64,000 bases of DNA from Nematostella vectensis (GCF_932526225.1 NC_064041.1:7771042-7835041), one strand, 5' to 3'; positions 39,501 through 54,500 are shown, numbered from the stretch's first letter. Notes: generated from the sequence alone by a model not told the origin. Numbers and translations are program-made.

Positions 39501-42500
39501 CGCTACATAGCATGTTTAATAAGCAGACTAGTTAGTCACATAGAAGCAGCATGACAAAAGTTAGTGAGATACTGAATCAAGAACTACTCCAAGGGAAGCG
39601 TTCAAGGTTTCTAACAATCACAATTTATTGAAACTGCAACTAATGTACACAACATCTATCACTATAAAATTATGATATTGTCTAACAAAGGCCGTCATTA
39701 TACATGTTTTCTCTTCATCGACAATTCACATGACGTTTTTATGTGAAAAGTAGTTACTGCAAAATTATCCAATTGAAGCTATTTTACAAGAAAAAAACTA
39801 AGCTGAGGGTAATCTCAAATGTAAGTACATTAAGAAAGTGCAATTTTTATATCAATAGCGTGTCTCTAAGCATTTTTACAACGATTTTTGTACAGTTGAT
39901 TAGACAAGATGTAACGCTAATTAACACTTTTAGCCTTGAATTCTCGACTTTTTCGATCGCTGTTTCCGTTTTTATTGCTAAAATATATCAACTATAATTA
40001 AGGTTTAGGTTTATGTTCATATAAATAATTGAGTTTGAGTGGCTATTTTTGAATGGATGTCTAGCTTTTTGGAGATTTTAGTCGGCAATGAGCTGCGGCG
40101 CGTTTGAGTGTCAACATTGTACACATAGCCTAATAGATAGTTTGTATTAGTTTGTATTATTGTATGATGGGAGCCTTGATTGAGATGAATAGCCACCCAT
40201 CAAGGCAAAGAAACGCTCAAGTGCGCATTATAATATTATGGAATCCTCCTCGTTATATAATTTGTGTCAATAAAAGACGATTCTGGCATGGTACTGTACA
40301 ACAGTTATTTGCTACTTTTATTAAAACTTTACTATTGGTAGCCATGTTAGTCTACATTGCACTATGATATTAGTCACTTTAGCTAGAAACAATCACAATG
40401 TATGTTATTCCAAGGCTCCAAGACCTGTACAAGAGGATCCTGTTGAATGACCTTGAACTTGCTCTGGATAAGAAAATAGAGCAAGACTTGTAAGTTGTAT
40501 TTATAAGCGATCATTACATTATTATTGTTGTTGGGGACACAGACCTGTCCCTATTTAGACTGCTTGCAAATCTTGCTGGCAGAAAATACATAGTAAAACA
40601 TTATTGCTAAGTGAACACTCTCGGTTATATTATAACCCTGGACATAGGGTGATATGTAATCATTTTTATTCACCCTGCTTTAAACTTGAAAGTGAAATAT
40701 TTTTCCAAAAAAAATATGCCTAAAATAAGGGAAATGTCTTTATTGTTTCGAAATAAAAATTGACAGAATAAACTGAGTTTGGATTTTATTTTTTCAGTAT
40801 AACTGCAAAACAAAACTAAAAAAGTGGCATTCACTCTTACCATAATAATGGTTGAATTTCCTGTCACAGGTGGAATAGTGCCTTCAAGAGTCAGATTGAT
40901 TTCTTGAGAGAAAAAGCTAGGGACAAAAAGGTAGGTACACTTCTTTAATTGGCATTTGCTATAATTACACAGAGTTGTAGATGAGGGGGGGGGGGGGGCA
41001 CAATACAGAAACATTAAGAAAATATAGGGCACGCCCCTACTGGTCATTTCCTCATAATTTTCGAAAATATTGGGGGAGCACATGCCCTCAGTGCCCCACC
41101 CCCTGCTACGGCCCTGATACAGGGTCTGCAGAGAGAGAAGATGGGGTGAGAACTACCACTCACATTTGGCCATTTGCAGGGTTGTTTATTAAAAACAATC
41201 CATATCTTGTTGCTCAATAACATTTCCAGGCTTATGGAGTCCCTCTTACATACATACTTTAACAATATCTTTGCTGTGCAACAACATTTTCAGGCTTATG
41301 GAGTCCCTCTTACATACATACATACATACTGTACTAATATCTTGCAGCGCAACAACATTTCCAGGCTTATGGAGTCCCTCTTACATACATACTGTAACAA
41401 CATCTTGCTGCGCAACAACATTTCCAGGCTTATGGAGTCCCTCTTACATACATACTGTAGCTTGCCTGCAATACCCTTTTGTCAAGCTATCGTATACCCT
41501 TGCTAACAGAGAATTAAATGTGCTGTTATTTGGTTCTGGCTCCTGATCTCGGTTGTGATTGTGTATTTAACTTTGATCTTTGTTCTGTTCTAGTGCACAA
41601 GTAAGAATGAAGTTCAAGCTGTTCTCACTCTTTTCCTGGAAACTGCCAGTGGTTTCTATATCCAGGTATGGAATGAATTAGCACCCACTTTTCTAAGCCC
41701 TGATGGTATGTAGCTAAGTGATCAAAGTATTTCATTGCATTTAATGGAATTCTGTTTTTTTTTTCTGTCCAGCTTTTGCAGGAGTTGTGTATGACATATG
41801 ACCTGGATCTACCTGGGCATGCACGGTCGTCACATCTTGGGCTTCTTGATGGTGAGTTGGTTCCTCAAAGATTACAATCAGCTCCCATTGTAGGAGACAT
41901 GAAACCGAGCCCTGCTATGAAAATAAGAAAAAGCAATTGCATTCACATATATTGTTAGCTTTGGGTCTCATGGCTTATGTTTTTTTCTCGTAGATGGAGA
42001 TGTTAACAGCTCGTCCAAGCGTCCACACACCCAGTCTTGTTACTATGTGTGCCAGGACTGCCTGGTTCATCTTGGAGACATTGGTAAATCAAATGTCAGT
42101 GGGGTTGTTTATGACAATAGAACATGCATTGGAGGGAATACAGGGTTTTGATACCATGCTTTTCCTTTTCCTATTGTGTAGTTCCAGAAAATATCCATAC
42201 CCCCCTATTGAAGGGGTCGGAGGAATGACCCCCCCCCACCCCTCTGGAATTTCCAACCCCCTGGAAAAAACAGTAACCAGTAACTGTTAAGGAAAAAGTG
42301 CATTTTACCCCCCCCCCCCTCCCCTCTGGAAATTCCTGGGCGTTTGAACCCCCAGCCCCCCCCCCCCCCCCCCAGAATTTCCAATCCCCTCAATGGGGGG
42401 GGGAGGGGAGGTGGATATTTTCTGGAACTACACATAAGAAGTTGTTAGAAGTATGTTATTAGAAGTATAGGGTTATTAAAGTTATGTTTTTTTTATTTTT

Positions 42501-45500
42501 TACTTGAACGTTTTTTTTATTATTTAAGTATATTATGTTTGATTTTAATTTTCGTAAGTTTTCTATAAGGCTTTGTGAGCTTTTTGGCTTTCTTGTTTTT
42601 ACATTGCAACTCCACCCCTTCTTTACAACTAGGGTGTCATCACTATTAAAGTGTAAATCTCATTTTTGGCAGCTCGCTATTGTGACGATGCCACGCAAGC
42701 TGAGGTGTTCTACCGTCATGCACTTTTGCTCGTGCCATCAAATGGTAAGGACCATAATACTGTCTACTTAAAACTGTATCAAGATATCATATCAAATTTT
42801 GTCCAGAATACTTAATTGCATTACATTTTTACTGCATTGTGATCACTGTTTTGTAGCAATAAGTTAGTTACATATGTTATGACCATAGGAGCTTGTATTA
42901 ATTGTCATTAAGAAAAATGGAAATACAGTCGAAGCTCTTTGAGCGACCCCTCTCGTAAGCGACCAGCCCCGATAACGACCACGATCACGAATCACCGATT
43001 GAATTGTCACACAAACTCTGTAATTCTAAGCTCTCGTAAGCGACCAACTTATCGGTGCGACCAGCTCCGTTAACGACCACAATTTCAAACCACCAACTGA
43101 GATTTTCTTTTATTTTTAAGCTCTCGTAAGCGACCACAATGATTTTTGGCTTTACAACATCAGTCAACACCTGGGGCCGGTTCCTGAAAAGCCGATTAGC
43201 GCTAACCCAGGGTTAAATTAACCCTAACCCACGATTAAATTTTTACCCCCAGATTAGTTCCGTTCCCGAAACGCTGGTTAGCGCTAACTCTGGGTCAGTT
43301 TGGAGGTAAAATCTAACCCTGCTCGCAAGGTGGGTTAACTCGCTAACCCACTGTTAAGTTGGCGAAACACAGGCCTCCCAAACTTTGTAGTAGAACTAAA
43401 GCTTCATAAAATAAAGTTGTCGACAAAAAAGACGTTACAAAAAACAATGTAGGGATCAAATATCCTAACATTTCGCTTTATTATGGCCTCCCAAACTTTG
43501 TAGTAGAACTAAAGCTTCATAAAATAAAGTTGTCGACAAAAAAGACGTTACACAAAACAATGTAGGGATCAAATATCCTAACATTTCGCTTTATTATGTG
43601 ACCTTCGTTGCGTTGCTGACTTGAAAATTGTGCTGGGACAGACAGAAAGTTACATGAAATTTATACTTGAAATGAATCTGTCTCGCATGTGTCACGCACC
43701 AACTCGAATCCTGCAAATGACACTTTTTTGGCCATGAAATGGAGGTAATTACAGGTGATGTAGAGGTGTTTTGGGGCTTGTCTGCGAAAATAAAATCACC
43801 AAAGGTAAATTTAAGTTGCTTTCTGTTGATATACTGGGTACCCTGTGTGATTTTTACTCCTCAAACCAGTTTTTCACTTGTTTAATCCAGGGTTAGTAAT
43901 TCGGGGGATTACTTGGCTTTCGGGAACAGTGAGTTATCCGTAGGTTAGCTAACCTACGATTAGCGAATTTTAACCCGGGATTAGGCGCTGATCTAGAGTT
44001 AAGTTAATCGGCCTTTCAGGAACCGGCCCTAGGTTAGCTAACCTACGGATAACTCACTGTTCCCGAAAGCCAAGTAATCCGATTTACTTACCCTGGATTA
44101 AGCGAGTGAAAAACTGGTTTGAGGAGTAAAAATCACACAGGGTACCCAGTAGATCAACAGAGAGCAACTTAAATTTACCTTTAGCGGTTTTATTTTTGCA
44201 GAGAAGCCCCAAAACACCTCTACATCACCTGTAATTACCTCCATTTCATGGCCAAAAAAGTGTCATTTGCAGGATTCGAGTTGATGCGTGACACTAGTGA
44301 GACAGATTCATTTCAAGTATAAATTTCATGTAACTTTCTGTCTGTCCCAGCACAATTTTCGAGCCAGCATCGCAACGAAGGTCGCATAACAAAACGAAAT
44401 GTTAGGACATTTGATCCCTACGGTTTTTTTTATCAGCAACATTTTATGAAACATTAGTTCTACTACAAAGTTTGAGAGGCCTGTGTTACGCCAACTAAAC
44501 CGTAGCGCAGGTTAGCGATTAACCCACCTCGTGAGTTAGCGTTAACCAGCGTTTTCGGGAACAGAACTAATCCGAGGGTAAAAATCTAATCGTGGGTTAG
44601 GGCGAATTTAACCCTGGGTTAGCGCTAATCGGCTTTTCAGGAACTGGCCCCTGATAAACATCATATCCAATGCATGCTGAAATCACATATAAAGCGAAAA
44701 TGTTGTAATGTTTCACAAAAGCTGCCTTTCCAGTAGGCAATTATTAAAGAATTCCATAATTTCAATTTTCTAACTTCAATTTCAACCATTTCTTTGTCTC
44801 CAGAAAATTTGTAAATGCAAGGAATCTCTAGTCCATTGCCAGCTCCTTTTTCCAGTTACAATAGCCATCCACTTATTTGTTGCACGCTTTAGAAATCGGC
44901 CAACAAAAGACGCCATGCGATCGTCGTAGACGCAGAAGATTTTCTCATGACGAAAAGCTTAAGTCGTCGATATAAACGAGCATAACGAGCTACTTTGCGT
45001 AGAATTAATTGCTATAAAATAAAACAACTCACTCTCATGACAAGTCAAATACCTACTTTTAAAATCAAGCAATAAACCAAAATATCACAGCGTTGTTATT
45101 ATCACGTTAACTTTTAGATTCAATTTTAATTAAGCTCTCTTAAGCGACCAACGCCTATTTTTCAAGTTTTTGGCGCCCAGTGGTCGCTTATGAGAGCAAG
45201 CTCTCGTAAAAGACCAGCTCCGTTAACGACCACAATTCTCAGTTCCCAAGGTGGTCACTTACGAGACCTTCAACTATAGCTCTATTGATAGAAACGACAT
45301 TCAAAGATAAAATAACCAATATTTAAATGTTTGCTTTCCCAGGTCAGCCATACAACCAGCTTGCAATCCTGGCCAGTGCCCGCGGTGATCACCTAGGAAC
45401 GGTTTACTTTTATTGTCGAAGGTTTGTAATCACTTTCTTCTTTGAAACCTGTGATAAGTTATAAGTACGCCAATACGCCTTGATCAGTGCAGGGCTTCTT

Positions 45501-48500
45501 CAACTCAGAGTTTAAAAACTCTTATAAGAACCCTTTTCGAGTTACTTCATGCCAAAATGCTATGTAGTATATAGAGTACCAATTCGTACACTATTCCTCT
45601 TATCGTGCCTTGTGCAACAATATGTCGTAGTATCTCTAAATCGATTGTAATACAACGTATGCCATTTAGTATATTGTTTGATATGTATTCTATATGTATG
45701 TGGTACCCATGTTGCTGACCACACCTCTCAACTTCTCTTGCTATTTCTGCAGCATTGCAGTGAAGAACCAATTTCCGGCGGCTTCTACCAACCTGCACAA
45801 GACGTTCAACAAGATCTCCTCTTGCCACAATACGCACAGGTACCGTAATCAATATACATCTTTCTTTTCAATCATCCCTACTTGTAACAAAACATGATAA
45901 CTAAGTTTTTATATGATATTAATATTTTTGATATGAAATAATTATTTTTTTCATTTATTAGCATAGTTACAATGTTAACGTCCAACAGTATTTATTCATG
46001 AGAATTCTAACCCATATTAACCCATATATATTCCGTGGCTGTCTGAGGCACCTTCTAGGGCTGTGACTTGATCACATATTTCAGTCCCACACCCAGGATT
46101 TTCTTTGAAGGGGTGCAAAATACGAAAAAGTGTGTGTGTGTGTGGGGGGGGGGGGGGATGAGTTCTCTCGTAAAAATCTGACGGCCCAAGAAAGAAAAGA
46201 GATTTTATTTGCCTTTGCAGTATCTCCACGTGACGTTTATTGTCGGATTTGGCTACATACCAGAGTGATCTAGCTTATGCTTTAATATAGTATTTTTATG
46301 TCTATTGAGAACCAAAAGTGGACCTTCAGCCGTTGTGGGGGGATACGTTCGAACCCCCTGCACCCCCCCTTGGTACGGGCCTGTTCTCGTAATTCACCTT
46401 TCCAACTACAAAGAAGGCGATAAGCTTCCCTATTTCTATTTCATTTTGTAGATTTAGTATCATACTTCAATCATGGATGATTTGCAACTTTGCTTAGATC
46501 ACAGCTTTCCTGTTTTCAGTTCGTCTTTGTCCATGGGTGCAATTTCCAAGGCGGAGTTTATTCACCTGTTTCTGCAATTTCATAGTGCCATCTACCTCGT
46601 ACAAGGTAGGAAAGTCTCCATGATCAAGATTTATCTTTTTGTTTTTATTATTATAACATATCCTTTGTTTGTCAGACTTGAGTGAGGCGAAAAAGCTGCA
46701 AATTCGTTTGGTAGAAGAATTCAAGGTATAACAAAAGCTGAGATACTAGTGAGACACCCATCTTCCTTATATAATTGCAAATGGCAAATTGCAAATGGCA
46801 TTTCCACGGAATAGGTATAAATTCCCCATTCCATGGTCAGAAAATGATGAAAGTTATTTATAAGTGTTTTATACATTCAGTAGAATCACTGAGCTTGCTC
46901 CATTGTAGAAATCATGACAAGACTCATGATATCTTTCAATGCTAGAACTGTCGAATGGGTCAAATGAATTGAATGGGCCGGGTTGTTTTGTGTCTGTTTT
47001 TTCGCTTGTTGTACCAGACTGATCATTTGCTTCTTGGCCCTTTTGTGTCTCAGGTCGTCCTTCGACAGAATCTTTTATCATCCGGGGAGCTTGTCCGCCT
47101 GCTTACCATCTGCCTCTTCACGCTTTTCCACATCCGTACGGGTGGGGCTGAGGAACTGGAGGAGTTTGACTGTATAAGCAAGGACGAAGAGGTGATTATA
47201 GTATAGCATATGTAGCTGGGATTAATTTTCTTATTTTGGATAAATGAATGTTTCTTTTTACAGGAGAGTTGGATCATGGGACTTGAGCTTACAGGTAAAA
47301 AGAATGAGGCATTTAAATCATGAAAACTAAAGAAAACGATAGTGGGTGTTGTTGTGATGGCAGTGGTGGTACCAGAGGTAATGATATAGGTGATGGGTGT
47401 TGGGCTATTTTTCGTCGTGGTAGTGTTGATGGGTGTTAAGCTATTTTTCGCGGTGGCAGTGGTGATGGGTGTTGGGCTATTTTTCGCCATGGCAGTGGTG
47501 ATGGGTGTTAAGCTATTTTTCGCGGTGGCAGTGGTGATGGGTGTTGGGCTATTTTTCGCCGTGGCAGTGGTGATGGGTGTTGGGCTATTTTTCGCCGTGG
47601 CAGTGGTGATGGGTGTTTGGCTATTTTTCGCGGTGGCAGTGGTGATGGGTGTTTGGCTATTTTTCGCCGTGGCAGTGGTGATGGGTGTTGTGCTATTTTT
47701 CGCCGTGGCAGTGGTGATGGGTGTTGGGCTATTTTTCGCCGTGGCAGTGGTGATGGGTGTTGTGCTATTTTTCGTCGTGGCAGTGGTGATGGGTGTTGTG
47801 CTATTTTTCGCAGTGCCAGTGGTGATGGGTGTTGGGCTATTTTTCGTGGTGGCAGTGGTGATGGGTGTTGGGCTATTTTTCGTGGTGGCAGTGGTGATGG
47901 GTGTTGGGCTATTTTTCGCCGTGGCAGTGGTGATGGGTGTTGTGCTATTTTTCGTCGTGGCAGTGGTGATGGGTGTTGGGCTATTTTTCGTCGTGGCAGT
48001 GGTGATGGGTGTTGGGCTATTTTTCGTGGTGGCAGTGGTGATGGGTGTTGGGCTATTTTTCGTGGTGGCAGTGGTGATGGGTGTTGGGCTATTTTTCGTG
48101 GTGGCAGTGGTGATGGGTGTTGGGCTATTTTTCGTGGTGGCAGTGGTGATGGGTGTTGGGCTATTTTTCGTCGTGGCAGTGGTGATGGGTGTTGGGCTAT
48201 TTTTCGTCGTGGCAGTGGTGAAGGGTGTTTTGCTATTTTTCGCGGTGGCAGTGGTGATGGGTGTTGGGCTATTTTTCGCCGTCGCAGTGGTGATGGGTGT
48301 TGGGCTATTTTTCGTCGTGGCAGTGGTGATGGGTGTTTTGCTATTTTTCGCGGTGGCAGTGGTGATGGGTGTTGGGCTATTTTTCGCCGTGGCAGTGGTG
48401 ATGGGTGTTGTGCTATTTTTCGCCGTGGCAGTGGTGATGGGTGTTGTGCTATTTTTCGCCGTGGCAGTGGTGATGGGTGTTGTGCTATTTTTCGCGGTGG

Positions 48501-51500
48501 CAGTGGTGATGGGTGTTGTGCTATTTTTCGTGGTGGCAGTGGTGATGGGTGTTGGGCTATTTTTCGTGGTGGCAGTGGTGACGGGTGTTGGGCTATTTTT
48601 CGCGGTGGCAGTGGTGATGGGTGTTGGGCTATTTTTCGCCGTGGTGGCAGTGGTGATGGGTGTTGGGCTATTTTTCGTCGTGGCAGTGGTGATGGGTGTT
48701 TTGCTATTTTTCGCGGTGGCAGTGGTGATGGGTGTTGTGCTATTTTTCGCCGTGGCAGTGGTGATGGGTGTTGTGCTATTTTTCGTCGTGGCAGTGGTGA
48801 TGGGTGTTGGGCTATTTTTCGTCGTGGCAGTGGTGATGGGTGTTGGGCTATTTTCGCCGTGGCAGTGGTGATGGGTGTTGGGCTATTTTTCGCCGTGGCA
48901 GTGGTGATGGGTGTTGTGCTATTTTTCGCCGTGGCAGTGGTGATGGGTGTTGTGCTATTTTTCGCGGTGGCAGTGGTGATGGGTGTTGTGCTATTTTTCG
49001 TGGTGGCAGTGGTGATGGGTGTTGGGCTATTTTTCGTGGTGGCAGTGGTGACGGGTGTTGGGCTATTTTTCGCGGTGGCAGTGGTGATGGGTGTTGGGCT
49101 ATTTTTCGCCGTGGTGGCAGTGGTGATGGGTGTTGGGCTATTTTTCGCCGTGGTAGTAGTGATGGGTGTTGGGCTATTTTTCGCCGTGGCAGTGACGATG
49201 GGTGTTGGGCTATTTTTCGCCGTGGCAGTGGTGATGGGTGTTAGGCTATTTTTTCGCGGTGGCGGTGGTGAAGGGTGTAGGGCATTTTTTTATTGCGGTG
49301 GCAGTGGTTATAGGTGTTGCGCTTTTTTTTCTCGGCGGTAGTGGTGAAGGGTGTTCCGCAGTTAGTTTCGCGGTGGCAGTGGTAATGAGTGTGGGGCAAT
49401 TTTTTTCGCAATGGCAATGGTGAAGGGTGTTAAGCTATTTTTATTAATTAAACTAAGGGACGGACGATTTAGTTAGGGATTGGTGGCAAGATGTTTATGG
49501 TTTTTGTTTTTATTAATAAGTTAGAAGTCTCGTTATGCAAGTGACTTTTCTCTACGAATTTATGTCGCCGGTTTCTTTTCTAAGGTTTTGAGAGAAGAAT
49601 CTAACGTTGTGTCCATGGTTGTTTCCTTTCCATAGTGGAGATGTTCATCGCGTCCGTATGCTGGGCCATTGACCACCTTCAGGAGGATGACCAGCCACGG
49701 GACAATTCCCTCCTAACCCTACCCCTGATAAGTGTGTTTTGTCAATGGGTAGCTGCTAATGCAAGCTCTCTGTGGCGGGAAGACCTCGTCAAGGAGGAAC
49801 GGTGAGTGTTTGACGCCTGGTCTACGATCGTGTTTAACATTGTACTGTACATCCGAAGAATATTGTACATTCCGAAGTCAATGCCGTGTTTCTCGAACAC
49901 ATTTCGGAGACAATATCGTCAATCCCAAACACATTCCAAAGATAATAGCGTACATTACAAACACATTCGGGGGACAATAATTGTCAATTCCGAACACATT
50001 CCAGACAACTCAGTTTCAAGTCGTTCAACTTCTATAAGACCAATTTATTAAATTGGAATTTTCCAAAACAATCGAATCAGAAAAAATTAACTTGGACAGG
50101 ATAGAGACCTTGCATGTTTCGATTGAGGTTCTTGTTTAATTTTTAGAGTTTGGAGCAATTTTGCGTCTCTCCTGAACCTGCTGCCTGCGAAATTAAACTT
50201 CAACCCTGAAACCTGTGGTACGTATTCCATAACTACTATGGTGAATCAAGCTATTAACTCAATCCTCAACCCTGAAACCTGTGGTACGTATTGTATAACT
50301 ACGGTGAATCACGCTATTAACTCAATCCTCAACCCTGAAACCTGTGGTACGTATTGTATAAATACTATGGTCAATCACGCTATTAACTCAATCCTTAACC
50401 CTGAAAGCTGTTATCAGTACTTTGAAAACAGCGGGCTTCGCGCACGGGCACACATTTTTCAACGTTTTTGTTTCACTGTGACTTTTTTCAGATATTCCAT
50501 TGAAAGAGGACTGGGAACTGCATAGCTTTCTTCCCTTGAGATCGGCACACAGGTAAACCCAAGCAACAATAGTACAATACAGTAAACCTGCGTTTAAGGA
50601 CAGCGGCGGCCAGGATTTTTAACAGGAGGGGGCCCAAAAGGAACTTTCAAGACATTTTCTCCTGTATTTTAGATAATGACTCATACATTTACTGTATTTT
50701 TGGCTGCTAAAAGGGGGCCCGGGCCCCCTAAGCCACCCCCCTGGCTACGTCCCTGAAGGACATAGAGATTAAAAACTGAAATTTGTCATTTGAGTCACCT
50801 TTTGAACCTATAAAATATAACATGGATTAGACAATTTAAAACACGATCTATGGTTGATAACCATACAAGTACATATATAAGTTAAATACAACATGGGCTT
50901 AAATGTTATGTACACCATTGATTGTTTTAGTTAGCAAGTACTCTAGCTAGAAACCGTTATTGTTGGGTTTATATGGAAGAATAAGAACTAATTAAGAACG
51001 TAAAAAGCCTGATTAGGGAGGGTGAATAGGTTCGCGATTCGGCGGATTCGGCCCCGAAGTGCTCACGGACTACGGATTTTGATGATTATTTCAGCGGATT
51101 GGCGGTTTTTTTGAAATACGGCGGATCACGGATCTGTTGACAATTTGGGCGCAGATTTCGAATTTTGACTGCTTTGACAGTCGAATTTCGGATTTTAAAT
51201 GAATTTTAATCGATGCTTTTGTTTATCAATAAAACCATGCGGATCTAAAAATATCTGTGGATCCACGGATTTGCCCCGAAAATGTAGCGCGTCGTCGGAT
51301 TTACATACCCCTATTCACCCCCTCCTAATTTACCCGATTTATAAGAACCTTCAGAGGCTTCAGATTCCCAAATTCGTTACAGTTCATTAACAGCCCACAG
51401 GTAACCCACGTTTCATATTGTAGCACAATAGTGTCCACAGGTGGCCCACGCTTCAGATTACAGTACAGTAGCAGCCCAGGCTTTGCTCTCCTAATTTTTT

Positions 51501-54500
51501 TTTTTATTTAGGAAACTGAGCTTCACTATTCATAAGTCGAAAGTAGAGGATGAAATGGCACACAGGATAAACCGGTTAATCAAGTTTGGAACCCGTCTGG
51601 CTAGTAACTTTCCAAGGTGTGTGCGTATTTATGTATCTCTTAGCACCAAACGCGAACTGTAGCCTTCTAGCCGGCTCTCATTCAGGGTTATTCAGAAATG
51701 TTTTTTCTTAGATTATTGGAAATTCTTTGGCGCTCGCAAGACCGAGATGCGCTGAGACCACAGAATTCTCAATATTCGAAAACAAAACATTTCCGAATAC
51801 CCTGAGAGCCGACTAGCAGGCTACGCGAACTACAGATAACCGATTTTTATTGGAAGGGGGATGTGTTCGCTAGGAAAACAATTTATTAGGCTACACAAAT
51901 GTTTCTAATAAAACCATGAAGTTGTCTTGGTCCCCCACATATTTATTAAGGCGTAGCTACATACTTCAAGGTACACACACATACTAATGCTACATGCCAA
52001 CAGCGTCCTTACTACCACTATATAATCATATAATTACATTAACACCACTTTTGCTTGCAACCTAACTGCCACTAAACTCGTCATCTCATTTTTAATATTC
52101 ATACCATTGGCTACCACGCCACAATACCTATACATACGATGTATAAGATGTGGAGGAGAACCCATTAAGTTGGGATTCCTATTTCAACAACAGTGAAGTT
52201 GCCACAAGAATTTGACGGCAAGGACAACACGAGAGCATGAGAACATGAGATTAAACACGGAAGCTTCTATTTCGTCATTTTCTCCTAGGCAACATTGATT
52301 TCCTTTCCATAATAAAATGAACTTTTAGATTTTAGAGGTCATATAGCATCGTTTGCACCTCAACGTTGCAAATAATTGATACCTTCAAAAGGTGCTCCAA
52401 GTATTTGCATCGGAATGTTTTTTTAAGTAGTTTTAGAATGGTTGGCCGGGCCAATGTCGTACGCTATTTTCTAAGCCAAATAAGCAAGTATTTACAGAAT
52501 GCAGTTTTCTATTTAGCCGCGAGTTTTTTTCTTTCTACGAAACTAACCTTTGTTTGTTTCAAACCTATGGTTTCAGGGTTCTCTCTAAAGTGGAAGATCT
52601 CTCGACGGGTCTGGCGCATTTCTCACTTCGCACCGACTCCTCTAGTCCTGACAATGAGGTTAGGGAACAAATTGTACATATTAAGGAAGGGGGATGGGGG
52701 AGGGGGTTAGAAATACCTCAAGCTGGAACACAAGGCCAGGGGGCAAATTGTACCTGAAGGGGTAGGGGTGGGGGTACCTCGGACATAACATATCCTCCTT
52801 TTTGCTCCGACGAAGGGCTAACGCTTGAAACGTCAGCGCTCAAACTTCTCTGTTTCACAGATGCTTACAACATATTTTTTCAACATTGTGTTGATTTATA
52901 GCTTGTCTACACCACGCCTGCGCATACCATACCATTTTCTACAGCTTGTTTGTAGTCTTATTCCTGTAGTTATACCCTTTCCGATGTTAAATGTTCGGTC
53001 CCTCTGGCCGATGCCCTATTCTTAAAGGGCATCCGCTGGTCAAAGTTGTACTATTGTTTCCCCCTGCAAAATAGCTTTTGTGTTGGCGCAGGCTCAACCA
53101 CCATCAGAGTAGGGACTGCAGCACTGATGCCAGTACGCCCTTTATTGTCGACAATGTCAGCTCGGTTGGCAACAGACAATTCTAGCCCACTGACGGTTAG
53201 ACCTCCATGTAAGAAGAACTCCATTTTCCCATACAGTTGTGCGTACTATTCACTATTGAACCTGCCATAGTTCTCCGCAAGGGACTCTTCGGAGGCACCC
53301 TCATGAAGGACATACCGTACAACGCCCTCAACACTTGCTTCCAGTTTCTTGGCACGTCGAACATAAACCCCTCAAACCTTAGCCTGGCCACGGGGAAAAT
53401 ATCTCCGTGCTTGAACCAGAGAGGGCCCATGATATATCTCCATAGATAAGATTCCGACGAATACATATCCAAGAAATATCCGCTCCCACTTGAAGGCAGG
53501 ACATGAATCTTCAGCCGGAGACCATTGTACGGGCACTCACTATCCTCGCAAGGAATGCTGGTATAGCAACTCCTGGTGTCGCGTAGGGCAGCGGTCATGC
53601 AGGATAGAGCAGGCGCGCTGTAGTTAGGATCTGTTTCTTCTGTCTGAAGCATGATGTCGTCAGGGAGGTGGCGCTGAAGAGCGTCGACCAGAAGGGCAAA
53701 GTCCCGCTTTGGAACAGCCACATCAATATCGTCATCAAACGTGTTGAATCCCGTATCCCGCGCGGCCCCCAGTAACGTCCCGCGGTAGAGTACATAACGC
53801 ACAAAGTGCTCCTCGCAGATGAGCGCGAAGACCCGCAGCATACGTGTCAGAACGAGCTGAGCCTTGCGGATCTCGGGAACGTCGACCTTTAGCCTATTGT
53901 CTTCGCAGTGCGAGAGGTTGAAGCACTTCCCGTAATGCGTGTAAACAAATCCTTGTCTCTCATCACGGCCTTCGCTACCAGCGAAATCATCGCGCCATTT
54001 AGCGCTTATATAAACCACAACCGTGAACAGTGTTAAGCCGTACAGTACTCGGCGAAGACGTACACGCACTGCTCGTCCCATCTTTAATCTTCTCGCCTAA
54101 ATACCTAGAATGACTCGCCACGATAGAATTTCCGCCTTTTAGATATCAGTATCTGAAGTTAGTCTGCCGATAAATTGTTGATTAGTTGTAGAGAGACCCG
54201 CGCTTAATGGCTCTCTATTTCATCAATCTCTGATTAATATGGCTTAAACCCCCTGCTGGAGAGATCCATTCTTTTTTGTAAATTTATCATCATCAGTCTC
54301 AAGAAAACGTACATTTTCGCCCTTCGCACAGCCGTGAGATCCTCACCTTTCCAAATCCTCACCTTTCCAAATCTGGTTTTCCACACGTTTCAAAATAGCG
54401 TGCCTTATCACGGCGGGGTCCTCCTTAAATATCCTTAAACAAAAACTTTTCCAGAATAAATCCTTTTATCTCGTTAGTGTTTATGGTTCTCCAGACGCAT

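Noticed and set aside
47390-49341. Frames of 493 and 574 codons in the 36-bp array
   Set aside because: They follow from a unit length divisible by three without stops, are open in more than one frame, and lie inside an SMG7 intron.
53092-53213. Possible extra SMG7 exon with acceptor GCGCAG and donor GTAAGA
   Set aside because: The open frame needs a preceding phase-1 exon, whereas exon 20 ends in phase 0, and the other two frames hit stops. It also lies at the 3' end of the LicD gene.
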